From: an uncultured Pseudorhodobacter sp.
Lineage (GTDB): Bacteria; Pseudomonadota; Alphaproteobacteria; Rhodobacterales; Rhodobacteraceae
NCBI GenBank assembly: GCA_913062925.1
Contig: CAJXWJ010000001.1
Coordinates: forward strand, 1 to 64,000
Direction of reading: 5' to 3'
Length of the DNA stretch: 64,000 bases
In this document: in pieces, positions 1 through 8,456 of the stretch
Position numbering within the stretch: the first letter of the stretch is position 1
How the letters are laid out: every line of letters begins with the position of its first letter
Program-made: the position numbers and the translations under genes
Notes under the pieces: generated by a model
What the model was told of the DNA's origin: nothing
Seen by the model: only the letters and a program-made list of their open reading frames with translations
Database searches by the model: none

Positions 1-1450
1 GATGCCCCCACCACAGCTGGCGCGAGATGCACCAAGGCTCGATATTCTCCAGCCAATGGAAATAGGTCTTCTCGCCCGACTCTGGCATGATCTTCGTCGC
101 GCCCGAACGCACGGCCTCCAGCGCAGGCTCGACGATCTTGGCGGTGTCCACAAACCACTGATCGGTCAGCATCGGCTCGATCACCACCTTTGATCGGTCG
201 CCAAACGGCTGCATGATCTTTTTCGCCTCGACAAAAGGCTCGCGGGTCAGATGCTCGGAGCCGGTCTCGGGGTCGATCTCACTCATCAGCGTCGAGACGC
301 AAAGCCCCAGCGCGTTAATATCGGCGATTACCGCCTTGCGAGCCTCAAAGCGGTCGAGCCCGCGATATTTCTCGGGCACCAGGTTCAGGCTGTCGACCTC
401 GGCCTCGCTGGTGGCAGCCCCTGCCGCGATCTCGCGCGCGCGGGCAACACAATCAGCATAGGGCGCGCCATCGCTGCGCATCTGCGCGCGGGTGTCCATC
501 AAACGGTAGCAGGGCAGAGTGTTGCGCTTGGCCACCTGATAGTCGTTGAAATCATGCGCGCCGGTGATCTTCACCGCCCCCGAACCAAAGGTCGGATCAG
601 GATATTCATCGGCAATAATCGGGATCAAGCGATCACAAAGCGGCAGATGCACCATCTTGCCGATAATCGCCTGATAGCGCGCATCAGACGGATGCACCGC
701 AACCGCGCCATCGCCCAGCATGGTCTCGGGCCGGGTGGTGGCAATCGAGATATAATCGCGCTTCTCGCGCAAGATCACCGCGCCGTCTTCGTCTTTCTCA
801 ATGTATTCATAGGTCTCACCATTCGCGAGCCGGTATTTGAAATGCCACATGTGGCCGGCCACTTCGACATTCTCGACCTCAAGATCTGAAATGGCGGTTT
901 CAAAATGCGGGTCCCAATTGACCAAACGCTTGCCGCGATAGATCAGCCCCTTGGTGTACATATCCACAAAAACCTTGACCACCGCGTCTGGGAAATTGCC
1001 CGACATGGTGAAAGCCTCGCGGTCCCAATCACAAGACGCCCCAAGCCGCTGCAACTGGTTGATAATGGTGCCGCCCGATTGCGCCTTCCACTGCCAAACC
1101 TTGTCCAGAAAAGCCTCGCGGCCCATCTCGCGGCGCGAAGGCGCTTTGGCCTTGGCCAATTCACGCTCGACCACCATCTGCGTCGCAATGCCGGCGTGAT
1201 CGGTGCCAACCTGCCACAGCACATCATGCCCGCGCATCCGGTGCCAGCGGATCAAAATATCCTGCAGCGTGTTGTTAAAGGCATGCCCCATATGCAAAGA
1301 CCCGGTGACATTCGGCGGCGGGATCATGATCGAAAACGCCTCGGCCCCCGCCCGCGCATTCGCCCCCGCGCGCCCCACCTTTTGATCAATCCATTGCGCC
1401 GAAATCCGGGCTTCGGCTTCGGCAGCGTTAAAGGTCTTTTCCATCGGCAT
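1..1450 (-). CDS. valS: Valine--tRNA ligase, N-terminal part (cut by window edge)
   Basis: Charges tRNA-Val with valine in the cytoplasm. The minus strand reads about 483 codons from an ATG at 1450 and runs off the left edge, so the KMSKS loop and C-terminal coiled coil are not visible. The class I signature appears as [21 protein letters not shown], with the HMGH form of HIGH, near residue 45. It is followed by [17 protein letters not shown] and by the editing-domain stretch [21 protein letters not shown], both typical of ValRS. Near the edge it reads [18 protein letters not shown] lies 6 nt before the ATG at 1450; a second ATG at 1444 is possible. The downstream partner is outside the window. 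Confidence 0.96.
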   Translation of the reverse strand, partial: MPMEKTFNAAEAEARISAQWIDQKVGRAGANARAGAEAFSIMIPPPNVTGSLHMGHAFNNTLQDILIRWHRMRGHDVLWQVGTDHAGIATQMVVERELAKAKAPSRREMGREAFLDKVWQWKAQSGGTIINQLQRLGASCDWDREAFTMSGNFPDAVVKVFVDMYTKGLIYRGKRLVNWDPHFETAISDLEVENVEVAGHMWHFKYRLANGETYEYIEKDEDGAVILREKRDYISIATTRPETMLGDGAVAVHPSDARYQAIIGKMVHLPLCDRLIPIIADEYPDPTFGSGAVKITGAHDFNDYQVAKRNTLPCYRLMDTRAQMRSDGAPYADCVARAREIAAGAATSEAEVDSLNLVPEKYRGLDRFEARKAVIADINALGLCVSTLMSEIDPETGSEHLTREPFVEAKKIMQPFGDRSKVVIEPMLTDQWFVDTAKIVEPALEAVRSGATKIMPESGEKTYFHWLENIEPWCISRQLWWGH

Positions 1451-1518
1451 CGCGGGCTTCCTTGCAACTGTTGGCTTGCAATACCCAATTGCCGTCAAAA
1501 GGCCAAGCGCGACTTCCC

Positions 1519-1550
1519 TTTCATCTTGGCAAAAATATCCCCGCCGGAGG
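1519..1550 (-). repeat. 22-bp interspersed repeat, copy R1
   Basis: On the minus strand this reads GGATATTT-TTG-CCAAGATGAAA at 1540-1519, preceded by a GC-rich stretch (CCTCCGGCGG). It lies just after the stop of the AsnC-type gene at 1583, in the same orientation as that gene. It is one of eight copies in the window; the others are at 27639, 33136, 38305, 41663, 43750, 47879 and 63727. This copy has no perfect GC hairpin. Confidence 0.85.
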
Positions 1551-1582
1551 CGCAGCTTTCAGCCCGCGCGGCGCGTGCCGGA

Positions 1583-2014
1583 TCAAACCGCCCGGTCCAG
1601 CCGCGTCGACAGATGGATCAGGCTTTCGCTCGATTTCACCCCCGTCAGCCCGCCGATCTGATCCAGCACCCCGTCCAGCACCTGCGTATCCGCCGCTGCA
1701 ATCTGCAACAACAGATCAAACCGCCCCGAGGTGGTAAACACCCGCTCAACCTCGGCCACCGCCTTCAGCCGGCTCAGGATCCCTGCTTGCGACCGTGGCT
1801 CGATGGTCAACAAAACCGAGGCCCGCAGCCGGCCTTGCCGCGCGGCCTCGCCCAGTTTCAGCGTATAGCCCGCGATCACGCCGCTGGTCTCCAACCGCTC
1901 CAGCCGCGCCTGAATGGTCGAGCGCGCCACCTTCAAACGCCGCGCCAAAGTCGCCACAGACATGCGTGCATCCGCCCCCAGCAGTGCCAAGATGTTGCGA
2001 TCCAGCTCATCCAT
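1583..2014 (-). CDS. Lrp/AsnC family transcriptional regulator
   Basis: A 143-residue protein, the normal length for a single Lrp/AsnC subunit. The N-terminal winged helix-turn-helix (residues 1-60) begins MDELDRNILALLGADARMSV, with RLKVARSTIQARLERLE as recognition region. The C-terminal half (about 65-140) is the ligand-binding RAM domain. The gene is divergent from the decarboxylase at 2225, so it probably controls that gene in response to an amino acid such as ornithine, lysine or arginine; this is inferred from position. A palindrome covers its own start codon and suggests autoregulation. The ligand cannot be read from the sequence. Confidence 0.9.
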   Translation of the reverse strand: MDELDRNILALLGADARMSVATLARRLKVARSTIQARLERLETSGVIAGYTLKLGEAARQGRLRASVLLTIEPRSQAGILSRLKAVAEVERVFTTSGRFDLLLQIAAADTQVLDGVLDQIGGLTGVKSSESLIHLSTRLDRAV

Positions 2015-2025
2015 ACAAAATGTAT
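2013..2025. promoter_or_regulatory. Inverted repeat over the AsnC start codon, candidate autoregulatory operator
   Basis: ATACA-AAA-TGTAT is a perfect 5+5 inverted repeat that includes the ATG of the AsnC-type gene (complement of 2012-2014). It lies in a locally AT-rich stretch (2013-2080). Lrp/AsnC proteins commonly bind such AT-centred dyads near their own promoters. Assignment to this regulator is inferred. Confidence 0.45.
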
Positions 2026-2098
2026 CCTTTTTTGGTTATTATAACGAAGAATTCCGGCATTTATATAGTTTTGTTCGGTGAAATTGTAGCCCATATGC

Positions 2099-2224
2099 GG
2101 CATCCTAAGTTGCAGGAAAAGGGCGGCTCATACGCACCTGGCCTGGTTGGAAAAACCATGCAGGTGCCGAGCCCCAAAAGGCAGCGGAGGGACTTGCATC
2201 TTGTTGGCAGAAAGGATCACGCCG
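2099..2224 (+). ncRNA. speF leader: Structured 5' leader of the decarboxylase gene, speF-like RNA
   Basis: The 5' region holds a long nested hairpin. GGCTC (2125-2129) pairs with GAGCC (2169-2173), GCACCTG (2134-2140) with CAGGTGC (2161-2167), and TGGTT (2144-2148) with AACCA (2154-2158). ATCCT at 2102-2106 is complementary to AGGAT at 2213-2217, which contains the ribosome-binding site of the next gene. The speF motif is a known alphaproteobacterial leader RNA found upstream of ornithine decarboxylase-type genes, and this context fits. I matched structure and context, not a covariance model, so the family name is probable rather than proven. Confidence 0.6.
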
Positions 2225-3370
2225 ATGGGACTGTCCAAGACAATCTGGACCAATCCGACCGAGTATTTGCGCACACAGCAGCCGGAAAATCCGGTGCTGT
2301 TTTTCGCACCCCAAGCGGTGCAGGCCTTGGCGCGCACATTCCTGAACGGGTTTCCGGGTTTGGTGACCTATGCGGTCAAATCGAATCCTTCGGAAGAAGT
2401 GATCGAAAACCTGATCGCGGCAGGGGTCAAAGGCTTTGACTGCGCCTCGCCCTTCGAGATTGACCTGATCCGGCGCTTGGCGCCCGATGCGGCAATCCAT
2501 TACCATAACCCCGTGCGCTCGCGCACAGAAATCGCCTTTGCGGTCAAACATGCGGTCAAAAGCTATTCTGTTGATTCCAAAACAGAATTGGCAAAGCTGA
2601 TCGAAATGGTGCCGTCCGAGGCTTGCGAGATTTCGGTGCGCTTCAAGCTGCCGGTTGCGGGGGCTGCCTATAACTTTGGGGCGAAATTTGGCGCCACGGC
2701 AGAAGATGCAGTGGACTTGCTGCGCACGGTGGCTGCTGCGGGCTATATCCCCTCGATCACCTTCCATCCGGGCACGCAATGCACCGATCCCGCCGCTTGG
2801 GCGTCTTATATCCGCGAAGCTGCGGTGATTGCGCAAAAAGCGGGCGTCAAGATCGCGCGTCTGAACGTCGGCGGCGGCTTTCCAAACCACCGCGCGGTTG
2901 GGGTGATGCCACAGTTGCAAGCCACCTTTGACATCATCGACGCGGTCACGGCCGAGGCCTTTGGCGACGCGCGCCCGGCGCTTGTCTGCGAACCCGGTCG
3001 CGGCATGTGCGGCGATGCCTTCACGCTGGCCTCGCGCGTCAAAGCCGTGCGCGACGACATGCATGTGTTTTTGAACGACGGGCTTTACGGCGCGCTGTTC
3101 GAGATGGGCCAGATCGGCATCATCGACCGCATCGACGTGATCTCGGCCGAAGGCGTGCCGCGCCATGGTGAAAGCCTGCCGCGGATCTGTTTCGGTCCGA
3201 CCTGCGATTCGGTCGACCGTCTGCCCGGCGATGTGCCTTTCCCCTCTGACATCGCCGAGGGCGATTTCGTGATCTGGCATGGCATGGGTGCCTATTCCAC
3301 AGTCACCAACAGCCGCTTTAACGGCTTTGGCGAGCTGAGCATGGTGACGGTGCTGACCCAAACGGTTTAA
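2225..3370 (+). CDS. PLP-dependent ornithine/lysine decarboxylase (fold type III)
   Basis: Decarboxylates ornithine to putrescine, and in some relatives lysine to cadaverine; cytoplasmic. The 381 residues carry the alanine-racemase-like barrel with PLP lysine K52 in YAVKSNPSEEV. Other family marks are HPGTQC, the glycine-rich phosphate-binding LNVGGGFPNHR, EPGRGMCGD, and the C-terminal GPTCDSVDRL that supplies the active-site Cys and Asp across the dimer. The start at 2225 is chosen because AAAGGA lies 8 nt upstream and because the N-terminus then matches the family; an in-frame ATG at 2147 lies inside the leader hairpin. A speF-like leader precedes the gene and a strong terminator follows it. 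With the amidase at 6810 it gives two routes to putrescine. Substrate preference between ornithine and lysine is uncertain. Confidence 0.9.
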   Translation: MGLSKTIWTNPTEYLRTQQPENPVLFFAPQAVQALARTFLNGFPGLVTYAVKSNPSEEVIENLIAAGVKGFDCASPFEIDLIRRLAPDAAIHYHNPVRSRTEIAFAVKHAVKSYSVDSKTELAKLIEMVPSEACEISVRFKLPVAGAAYNFGAKFGATAEDAVDLLRTVAAAGYIPSITFHPGTQCTDPAAWASYIREAAVIAQKAGVKIARLNVGGGFPNHRAVGVMPQLQATFDIIDAVTAEAFGDARPALVCEPGRGMCGDAFTLASRVKAVRDDMHVFLNDGLYGALFEMGQIGIIDRIDVISAEGVPRHGESLPRICFGPTCDSVDRLPGDVPFPSDIAEGDFVIWHGMGAYSTVTNSRFNGFGELSMVTVLTQTV

Positions 3371-3394
3371 TTTCGCCGAAACAAAAACTTCATG

Positions 3395-3436
3395 CGCCCT
3401 TGGCTGGACAAAATCAGCCAAGGGCGTAGTTATTTT
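3395..3436 (+). terminator. Rho-independent terminator after the decarboxylase gene
   Basis: A perfect 12-bp stem, CGCCCTTGGCTG (3395-3406) with CAGCCAAGGGCG (3415-3426), and an 8-nt loop, followed by a T-rich tail ending TTATTTT. It lies 24 nt after the stop codon. It also argues against the in-frame ATG at 3392 as start of the next gene. Confidence 0.9.
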
Positions 3437-3460
3437 GAGATGGCGATCTTGGAGGGTGGC

Positions 3461-5746
3461 ATGTCGAAATTTGGCGCAGCGCAGGGTGTGGGGCGGCTGG
3501 AAGATATCCGGCTGCTGACGGGCGAGGGGCGCTATGTCGATGATATCACCCCCAAAACAGCCCTTCACGGCTATTTCCTGCGCGCGCAGATGGCACATGC
3601 GGGGATCACGGCGCTGGATCTGGCGGCGGCGCGTGCGGCTGATGGCGTGCATCTGGTGCTTGCGGCGGCCGATCTAGAGGCGATGGGCGTGATCTTGGGC
3701 ATGACCGGCGCGCAGGTGCGCACGCGTCAGGGCGGCAAGGGTGCTGGCCCCGAACGTCCGGTGCTGGCGCGCGACGCGGTGCGCTATGCCGGCGAGGCGG
3801 TGGCCTTGGTGGTGGCCGATAGCCTGAGCCAAGCGCGCGACGCGGCAGAGCTGATCGGGCTTGATGTCGAAGAGCGCCCGGTGATCACCGCTTTGGTGCC
3901 TGGCGGCGAGGCCATTCATCCGCAAGCCCCCGGCAATCTGGCGTTTGACTACAGCCTTGGCGACGAGGCGGCGGTGGCTGCGGCCTTGGACGCTGCGGCG
4001 CATCGGGTGGCTTTGGATGTGGTGCACAACCGCATTATCGTGGCCTCGATGGAGCCGCGCGGCTGTTTTGCCGAATGGCAAGACGGGCGGCTGCATCTGG
4101 CGGTGAACGGGCAGGGCGTCTGGGTGCAAAAGGGCGAGCTTGCGCGGCAATTGCGGCTGGACCCTGCGGCGGTGCGGGTGACCAACCCCGATGTCGGCGG
4201 CGGCTTTGGCATGAAGGGCATGGCCTATCCCGAATATATCGCCATCGCGGCAGCCGCGCGGGCCTTGGGGCGTCCGGTGCGTTGGATGTCGGACCGATCC
4301 GAAGCGATGCTGACCGATAACGCTGGCCGCGATTTGCTGGCGCGGGCAGAGCTTGGCTTTGACGCCGATCTGAAAATCACCGGCCTGCGGGTGCATATCG
4401 TCTCGAACCTTGGCGCCTATAACTCGCAATTCGCGCAGATGATCCAGACCGAGCTTTATTCCAAGGTGCTGACCGGCATCTATGACATCAAAACCGCCCA
4501 TATGGGCGTGCTGGGGGTCTATACCAACACCACGCCGGTTGATGCCTATCGCGGCGCGGGGCGGCCCGAGGCGAATTTGACCATCGAGCGGGTGATGGAT
4601 CACGCCGCCCGCGTGCTGGGCGTGGACGGCTTTGATCTGCGAATGCGCAATGTGATCAAGGACTTCCCCTATCCGCTGTTGTCGGGCGCGCAGGTCGATT
4701 GCGGCGATTTCGCCAATGTGCTGGCGGTTGCGCGCGCGCGGGGCGATGTGGCGGGCTATGCCGCGCGTAAGGCTGCCAGTGAAGCGCGCGGCATGCTGCG
4801 CGGGCTGGGGGTGGCAAGCTATCTCGAGGCGATCTTGGGCTCGCCGGTTGAAACCGCGCGGGTGGTGTTGCAGCCTGACGGCGGCGCGACGCTTTATGTC
4901 GGCACCCAGTCCAACGGGCAGGGCCACGAGACGGTTTACGCCCGCATGCTGTCCGAGCAAACCGGCATTGATGTCGCATTGATCCGCATTGTGCAGGGCG
5001 ACAGCGATGCCATTCCAACCGGCGGCGGCACGGGGGGCTCGCGCTCGGTCACGGTGCAGGGCACGGCGACAAAGGCGGCCGTGGGCGCGCTTGTGGCTGG
5101 CATGATCGACTTTTTGCAAAGCGATGTCGGGGTGAAAGAGGTCAGTTTTGACGGCACAGCGTTTTCGGCCCCCAATTCCAACATGAGCCTGACCATGGCC
5201 GAGGCTGCGGAATGGGCGCGCGAAAAGGGGCGCGACGATCTGCTGGATGTAGCCCAAACCATTAAACTGCAAGCCGGATCCTATCCCAACGGCTGCCATC
5301 TGGTCGAGGTCGAGATTGACCCAGAAACCGGCGCGATGGTGATGGACCGCTACACGGTTGTGGATGATTTCGGCACGCTGATCTCGCCCGAATTGGTGGC
5401 AGGGCAGGTGCATGGCGGCATTGCCCAAGGCTTTGGCCAAGCGGTGATGGAGCTGGCGGTCTATGACGATCAGGGCCAGCTTTTGACCGGCAGCTTTATG
5501 GATTACGCCCTGCCACGCGCCACCGATCTGCCCTATTTCGACATTCACCACGCCCCCACCATCACCCAGACCAACCCCTTGGGCATGAAGGGCTGCGGCG
5601 AGGCGGGCACGGTCGGCTCTTGTGGCGCGATTTCCAACGCGGTGCTGGATGCGCTGGCGCCGCGCGGCGTGACATCGGTGGATATGCCCTTCACGCCCTC
5701 GCGGATCTGGGCGTGGTTGCAGGAGGCACAGGCTGTCTCTGCTTAA
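3461..5746 (+). CDS. Orphan molybdenum hydroxylase large subunit, CoxL form II-like
   Basis: A 761-residue xanthine oxidase-family catalytic subunit that binds molybdopterin cytosine dinucleotide. Residues 1-120 form the a/b hammerhead domain (GEGRYVDDI near residue 28). Then come the Mo-binding motifs NPDVGGGFGMKG, DAYRGAGRPEANL, GGGTGGSRSVTVQG and the catalytic-Glu motif GCGEAGTVGS (E714). AYRGAGR is the form II active-site loop, as distinct from the AYXCSFR of true CO dehydrogenase, so the substrate is probably an aldehyde or heterocycle. The FeS and FAD subunits that normally sit beside it are absent. The start at 3461 follows GGAGGG; the in-frame ATG at 3392 lies in a terminator. moaC and moeA in this window could supply its cofactor. 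Confidence 0.88.
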   Translation: MSKFGAAQGVGRLEDIRLLTGEGRYVDDITPKTALHGYFLRAQMAHAGITALDLAAARAADGVHLVLAAADLEAMGVILGMTGAQVRTRQGGKGAGPERPVLARDAVRYAGEAVALVVADSLSQARDAAELIGLDVEERPVITALVPGGEAIHPQAPGNLAFDYSLGDEAAVAAALDAAAHRVALDVVHNRIIVASMEPRGCFAEWQDGRLHLAVNGQGVWVQKGELARQLRLDPAAVRVTNPDVGGGFGMKGMAYPEYIAIAAAARALGRPVRWMSDRSEAMLTDNAGRDLLARAELGFDADLKITGLRVHIVSNLGAYNSQFAQMIQTELYSKVLTGIYDIKTAHMGVLGVYTNTTPVDAYRGAGRPEANLTIERVMDHAARVLGVDGFDLRMRNVIKDFPYPLLSGAQVDCGDFANVLAVARARGDVAGYAARKAASEARGMLRGLGVASYLEAILGSPVETARVVLQPDGGATLYVGTQSNGQGHETVYARMLSEQTGIDVALIRIVQGDSDAIPTGGGTGGSRSVTVQGTATKAAVGALVAGMIDFLQSDVGVKEVSFDGTAFSAPNSNMSLTMAEAAEWAREKGRDDLLDVAQTIKLQAGSYPNGCHLVEVEIDPETGAMVMDRYTVVDDFGTLISPELVAGQVHGGIAQGFGQAVMELAVYDDQGQLLTGSFMDYALPRATDLPYFDIHHAPTITQTNPLGMKGCGEAGTVGSCGAISNAVLDALAPRGVTSVDMPFTPSRIWAWLQEAQAVSA

Positions 5747-5831
5747 CCGTCTTCGCGCGTGGTGGCGCGGCAAAGCCCGCGCCCAAACTGCGCCTGCCGC
5801 ACCGCCCGAACCGGGGCGGGCGCGCGGCGCT

Positions 5832-6806
5832 GTGGATCATATCATCATTCTGGATGGCACGCTCTCGACCCTGACGCCGGGCCAAGAAGGCAATTGTGGC
5901 CTGCTTTACAAGCTGTTGATCGAAGACGGTCAGAAAACCCATCGCACGGTCTACTACGAGCAGGGGCTGCAATGGCAGGGCTGGAAACAGGTGATGGCGA
6001 TTGTCGAGGGGCGCGGGCTGAACCGGCAGATCCGCCGCGCCTATGGCTGGCTTGCCAGCCACTACCGCGAGGGCGACCGGATTTTCCTGTTTGGCTATTC
6101 GCGCGGCGCTTATGCTGTGCGCAGTCTGGCCGGCGTGATCGACCGTGTTGGCCTGCTGCGGCGCGAACATGCCACCGAGCGCGGCGTGCAGCTGGCCTAT
6201 CGCCACTATCAAAACGGCCCCGACACAGTGGCCGCCGCCGCCTTTGCCCGCCGCTTTTGTCACGCCAAACCCATGATCGAGATGATCGGGGTTTGGGATA
6301 CGGTCAAATCGCTGGGCCTGCCGCTGTTTGGCTTTGGCACCCTGCGCAAACATGCCTTTCACAGCCATCACTTGGGCAACAGCATTCGCCACGGCTTTCA
6401 GGCGCTGGCGATCCACGAGACGCGCTCGGTGTTTGAACCGGTGCTCTGGGACAGCCCCGAGACAGGCGCGACCCATGTGCAGCAGATGTGGTTTCGCGGC
6501 GCGCATGGCGATATTGGCGGCATGATCGGCGATGACGCCGCCGCCCGACCTTTGGCCAATATCCCCTTGGTTTGGATGCTGGATCAGGCGCAGGGCTTGG
6601 GGCTTGATCTGCCCGAAAATTGGCACGCGCGCTTTCCTTGTGACCCGGCTGCGCCCATGGTGGGCACGCTGCGCGGCTGGGGCGCGCTGTTCTTGCTTCG
6701 GCGCAAACGGCGGATGCTGCGCGACCGATCCGAGGCGGTGCATCCAAGCGCGCAGCAGGCACGCGTGGCGGGCGGTTGGCTTTCGGCTTTGACAAAAAGG
6801 GGATGA
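5832..6806 (+). CDS. DUF2235 family alpha/beta hydrolase
   Basis: A 324-residue protein of the DUF2235 family, which includes type VI effector phospholipases of the Tle1 group and many uncharacterised hydrolases. It begins HIIILDGTLSTL, equivalent to the family's DGTWN start. A nucleophile elbow GYSRG gives Ser90, and Asp156 in GVWDTVKS and His226 in FRGAHGDIGG complete a plausible triad. No signal peptide or membrane segment is seen. GTG at 5832 is the start used; the frame is open upstream without an ATG and the ribosome-binding site is poor, so the N-terminus is uncertain. It lies between the molybdenum enzyme and the putrescine amidase, 3 nt before the latter. No VgrG, PAAR or immunity gene is near, so an effector role is not supported. 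Confidence 0.8.
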   Translation: MDHIIILDGTLSTLTPGQEGNCGLLYKLLIEDGQKTHRTVYYEQGLQWQGWKQVMAIVEGRGLNRQIRRAYGWLASHYREGDRIFLFGYSRGAYAVRSLAGVIDRVGLLRREHATERGVQLAYRHYQNGPDTVAAAAFARRFCHAKPMIEMIGVWDTVKSLGLPLFGFGTLRKHAFHSHHLGNSIRHGFQALAIHETRSVFEPVLWDSPETGATHVQQMWFRGAHGDIGGMIGDDAAARPLANIPLVWMLDQAQGLGLDLPENWHARFPCDPAAPMVGTLRGWGALFLLRRKRRMLRDRSEAVHPSAQQARVAGGWLSALTKRG

Positions 6807-6809
6807 CAG

Positions 6810-7691
6810 ATGCGTAAGGTGACTGTGGCTGCGACGCAATTTGCTTGCAGTTGGGATCTGGCCGCCAATGCCGATAAGGCCGAGGCTTTGGTGCGGCGCG
6901 CGGCGGCGGACGGCGCGCAAGTTGTTCTGATCCAAGAGCTTTTTGCCACGCCCTATTTTTGCATCGAACAGCATCCAAAGTATTTTGATCTGGCCCAGCC
7001 GATGGCAGATCACCCGCTGATCGCCCGCTTTGCCGCCCTTGCGCGCGCGCTGGGCGTGGTTGTGCCGCTGTCGTTTTTTGAACGCGCAGGTCAGGCGCAT
7101 TTCAATTCGGTGGCGATGATTGATGCCGATGGGCGGGTCTTGGGCTGCTATCGCAAGACCCATATTCCGCAGGGTCCGGGCTATGAAGAGAAATACTACT
7201 TCTCGCCCGGCGACAGTGGCTATCGGGTTTGGGACACCGCCTTTGGCCGCATCGGCGTCGGGATTTGCTGGGATCAATGGTTCCCCGAATGCGCCCGCGC
7301 CATGGCGCTGATGGGGGCCGAGATTTTGCTTTATCCCACCGCCATCGGCTCGGAACCCCCCGCACCCGACTATGACAGCCAGCCGCATTGGCAGATCTGC
7401 ATGCGCGGCCATGCGGCGGCCAATATCCTGCCGGTGGTGGCCGCAAACCGCATTGGGCGCGAGACGGCCCCTGATGGGCGCGAGGTGACGTTTTACGGAT
7501 CAAGCTTTATCGCCGATCATCAGGGCGGCGTTGTTGCCGAACTGGGGCGCGCCGAAGAAGGCGTGGTGCAGGCGCAATTCGATCTGGCAGCGATTGCCGA
7601 TTTGCGCCGCAGTTGGGGCCTGTTTCGCGACCGCCGCCCGGAAACCTATGGTGCGCTGGCCGGGCTTGACGGGTCTAAAACACTTGGCTGA
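6810..7691 (+). CDS. aguB: N-carbamoylputrescine amidase
   Basis: Hydrolyses N-carbamoylputrescine to putrescine, CO2 and ammonia, the last step of the agmatine route. The 293-residue nitrilase-fold protein has the Glu-Lys-Cys triad: E43 in LIQELFATPYF, K116 in CYRKTHIPQGPGYEEKYYF and C153 in VGICWDQWFPE. FATPYFC, GPGYEEKYYFSPG and WDQWFPECAR are typical of AguB rather than generic nitrilases. It starts 3 nt after the DUF2235 gene, with AAAAGGGG just before the ATG, and its last 17 nt overlap the convergent DUF1624 gene. Agmatine deiminase (aguA) is not in the window. Confidence 0.93.
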   Translation: MRKVTVAATQFACSWDLAANADKAEALVRRAAADGAQVVLIQELFATPYFCIEQHPKYFDLAQPMADHPLIARFAALARALGVVVPLSFFERAGQAHFNSVAMIDADGRVLGCYRKTHIPQGPGYEEKYYFSPGDSGYRVWDTAFGRIGVGICWDQWFPECARAMALMGAEILLYPTAIGSEPPAPDYDSQPHWQICMRGHAAANILPVVAANRIGRETAPDGREVTFYGSSFIADHQGGVVAELGRAEEGVVQAQFDLAAIADLRRSWGLFRDRRPETYGALAGLDGSKTLG

Positions 7692-8385
7692 AGGCCCAGA
7701 CAAGCCCAAGCAAAATTGGCTGATGGATCAGATAGATCGGCAGGCTGTGGCGCCCCGCCCATGTTGACCAAGCGGGCAAAGTGATTTGCGACAGCCCGCG
7801 CCAAAGCCCAAGGCTGGTGCCGAATTGCCCCAGACTGATGCCCGCCAAAACCGCGCCAAACCATGGAAAAATCGGTTCAAAATCAAGCGTATAACTGGGC
7901 AGGGTGGAAAGGCCGATAAAGCGCAGCACCGCGGCGTCAAAGGCGGGTGAGGGCAGCAGATAGGCCCCCGCCACAACCGCCACCGCCAGCAGTGCGGTGA
8001 CAGCACTGGGCAGGCGCAGCACCACCAGCCCCATCAGGCTGTAAAGCGCAATGGCATGCAGGATGCCGAAATAGATGTAATATTCGGGCATCGCGACCCG
8101 CGTCGCCAAGGTGACAAGCGCCGCCGCTGCCGCGATTTTGCCAAAACGCCGCCAGAAGGCAGGCCAGCGGATCTCAGCCCCATGCGACAGGTAAAGCGCA
8201 ATCCCCGTCAGCACCAAAAAGCAGCCGGCAACAAGGCGCGCGTGATAGTAAAACATGGCGCTAGAGGCATATTCGGGTGCAATCAGGCCAAACATCACCA
8301 GATCAAAGCTAAAATGGAAGCTGGCCATGCCCAGCAGGGCAAGGCTGCGGATCAGGTCAAGCAGATCAATACGGCTTTGCTGCAC
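7675..8385 (-). CDS. DUF1624 polytopic membrane protein (heparan-alpha-glucosaminide N-acetyltransferase-like)
   Basis: A 236-residue integral membrane protein with about seven hydrophobic segments. It begins with the family's RIDLLDLIRSLALLGMASFHFSFDL, whose charged Asp/Arg and His-Phe pattern marks DUF1624 (YeiB/HGSNAT-like acyltransferases). It ends RHSLPIYLIHQPILLGLVWAF, another family hallmark. The GTG at 8385 is chosen because AAAAGG precedes it and the family starts here; the frame extends 58 codons further up but would run through the gltA terminator. It is convergent with aguB. The acyl donor and acceptor are unknown. Confidence 0.8.
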   Translation of the reverse strand: MQQSRIDLLDLIRSLALLGMASFHFSFDLVMFGLIAPEYASSAMFYYHARLVAGCFLVLTGIALYLSHGAEIRWPAFWRRFGKIAAAAALVTLATRVAMPEYYIYFGILHAIALYSLMGLVVLRLPSAVTALLAVAVVAGAYLLPSPAFDAAVLRFIGLSTLPSYTLDFEPIFPWFGAVLAGISLGQFGTSLGLWRGLSQITLPAWSTWAGRHSLPIYLIHQPILLGLVWAFSQVF

Positions 8386-8422
8386 GGCTGGCCTTTTGCG
8401 CAGGGATCGACCCGCGCGAGAT

Positions 8423-8450
8423 GAAAACGGCGGCCCTTTCGAGCCGCCGT
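8423..8450 (-). terminator. Terminator of gltA
   Basis: Read on the minus strand just after the gltA stop: an 8-bp stem ACGGCGGC/GCCGCCGT (8450-8443 with 8434-8427), loop TCGAAAGG, then TTTTC. The plus-strand side is flanked by AAAAG, so it could act in both directions. Confidence 0.85.
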
Positions 8451-8456
8451 AAAAGT

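Noticed and set aside
905-2044. Long plus-strand frame opposite valS and the AsnC gene
   Set aside because: Antisense shadow in GC-rich DNA: basic, Arg/Pro/His-rich composition with no family features, while valS and AsnC on the other strand are unmistakable.
3392-3460. Upstream ATG for the CoxL-type gene
   Set aside because: It lies inside the 12-bp terminator stem of the previous gene, and the ATG at 3461 has a good ribosome-binding site.
2105-5773. Long minus-strand frames opposite the decarboxylase and CoxL-type genes
   Set aside because: Composition is typical of shadow frames (His/Arg/Gln-rich), with no domain, and the plus strand carries well-conserved enzymes throughout.
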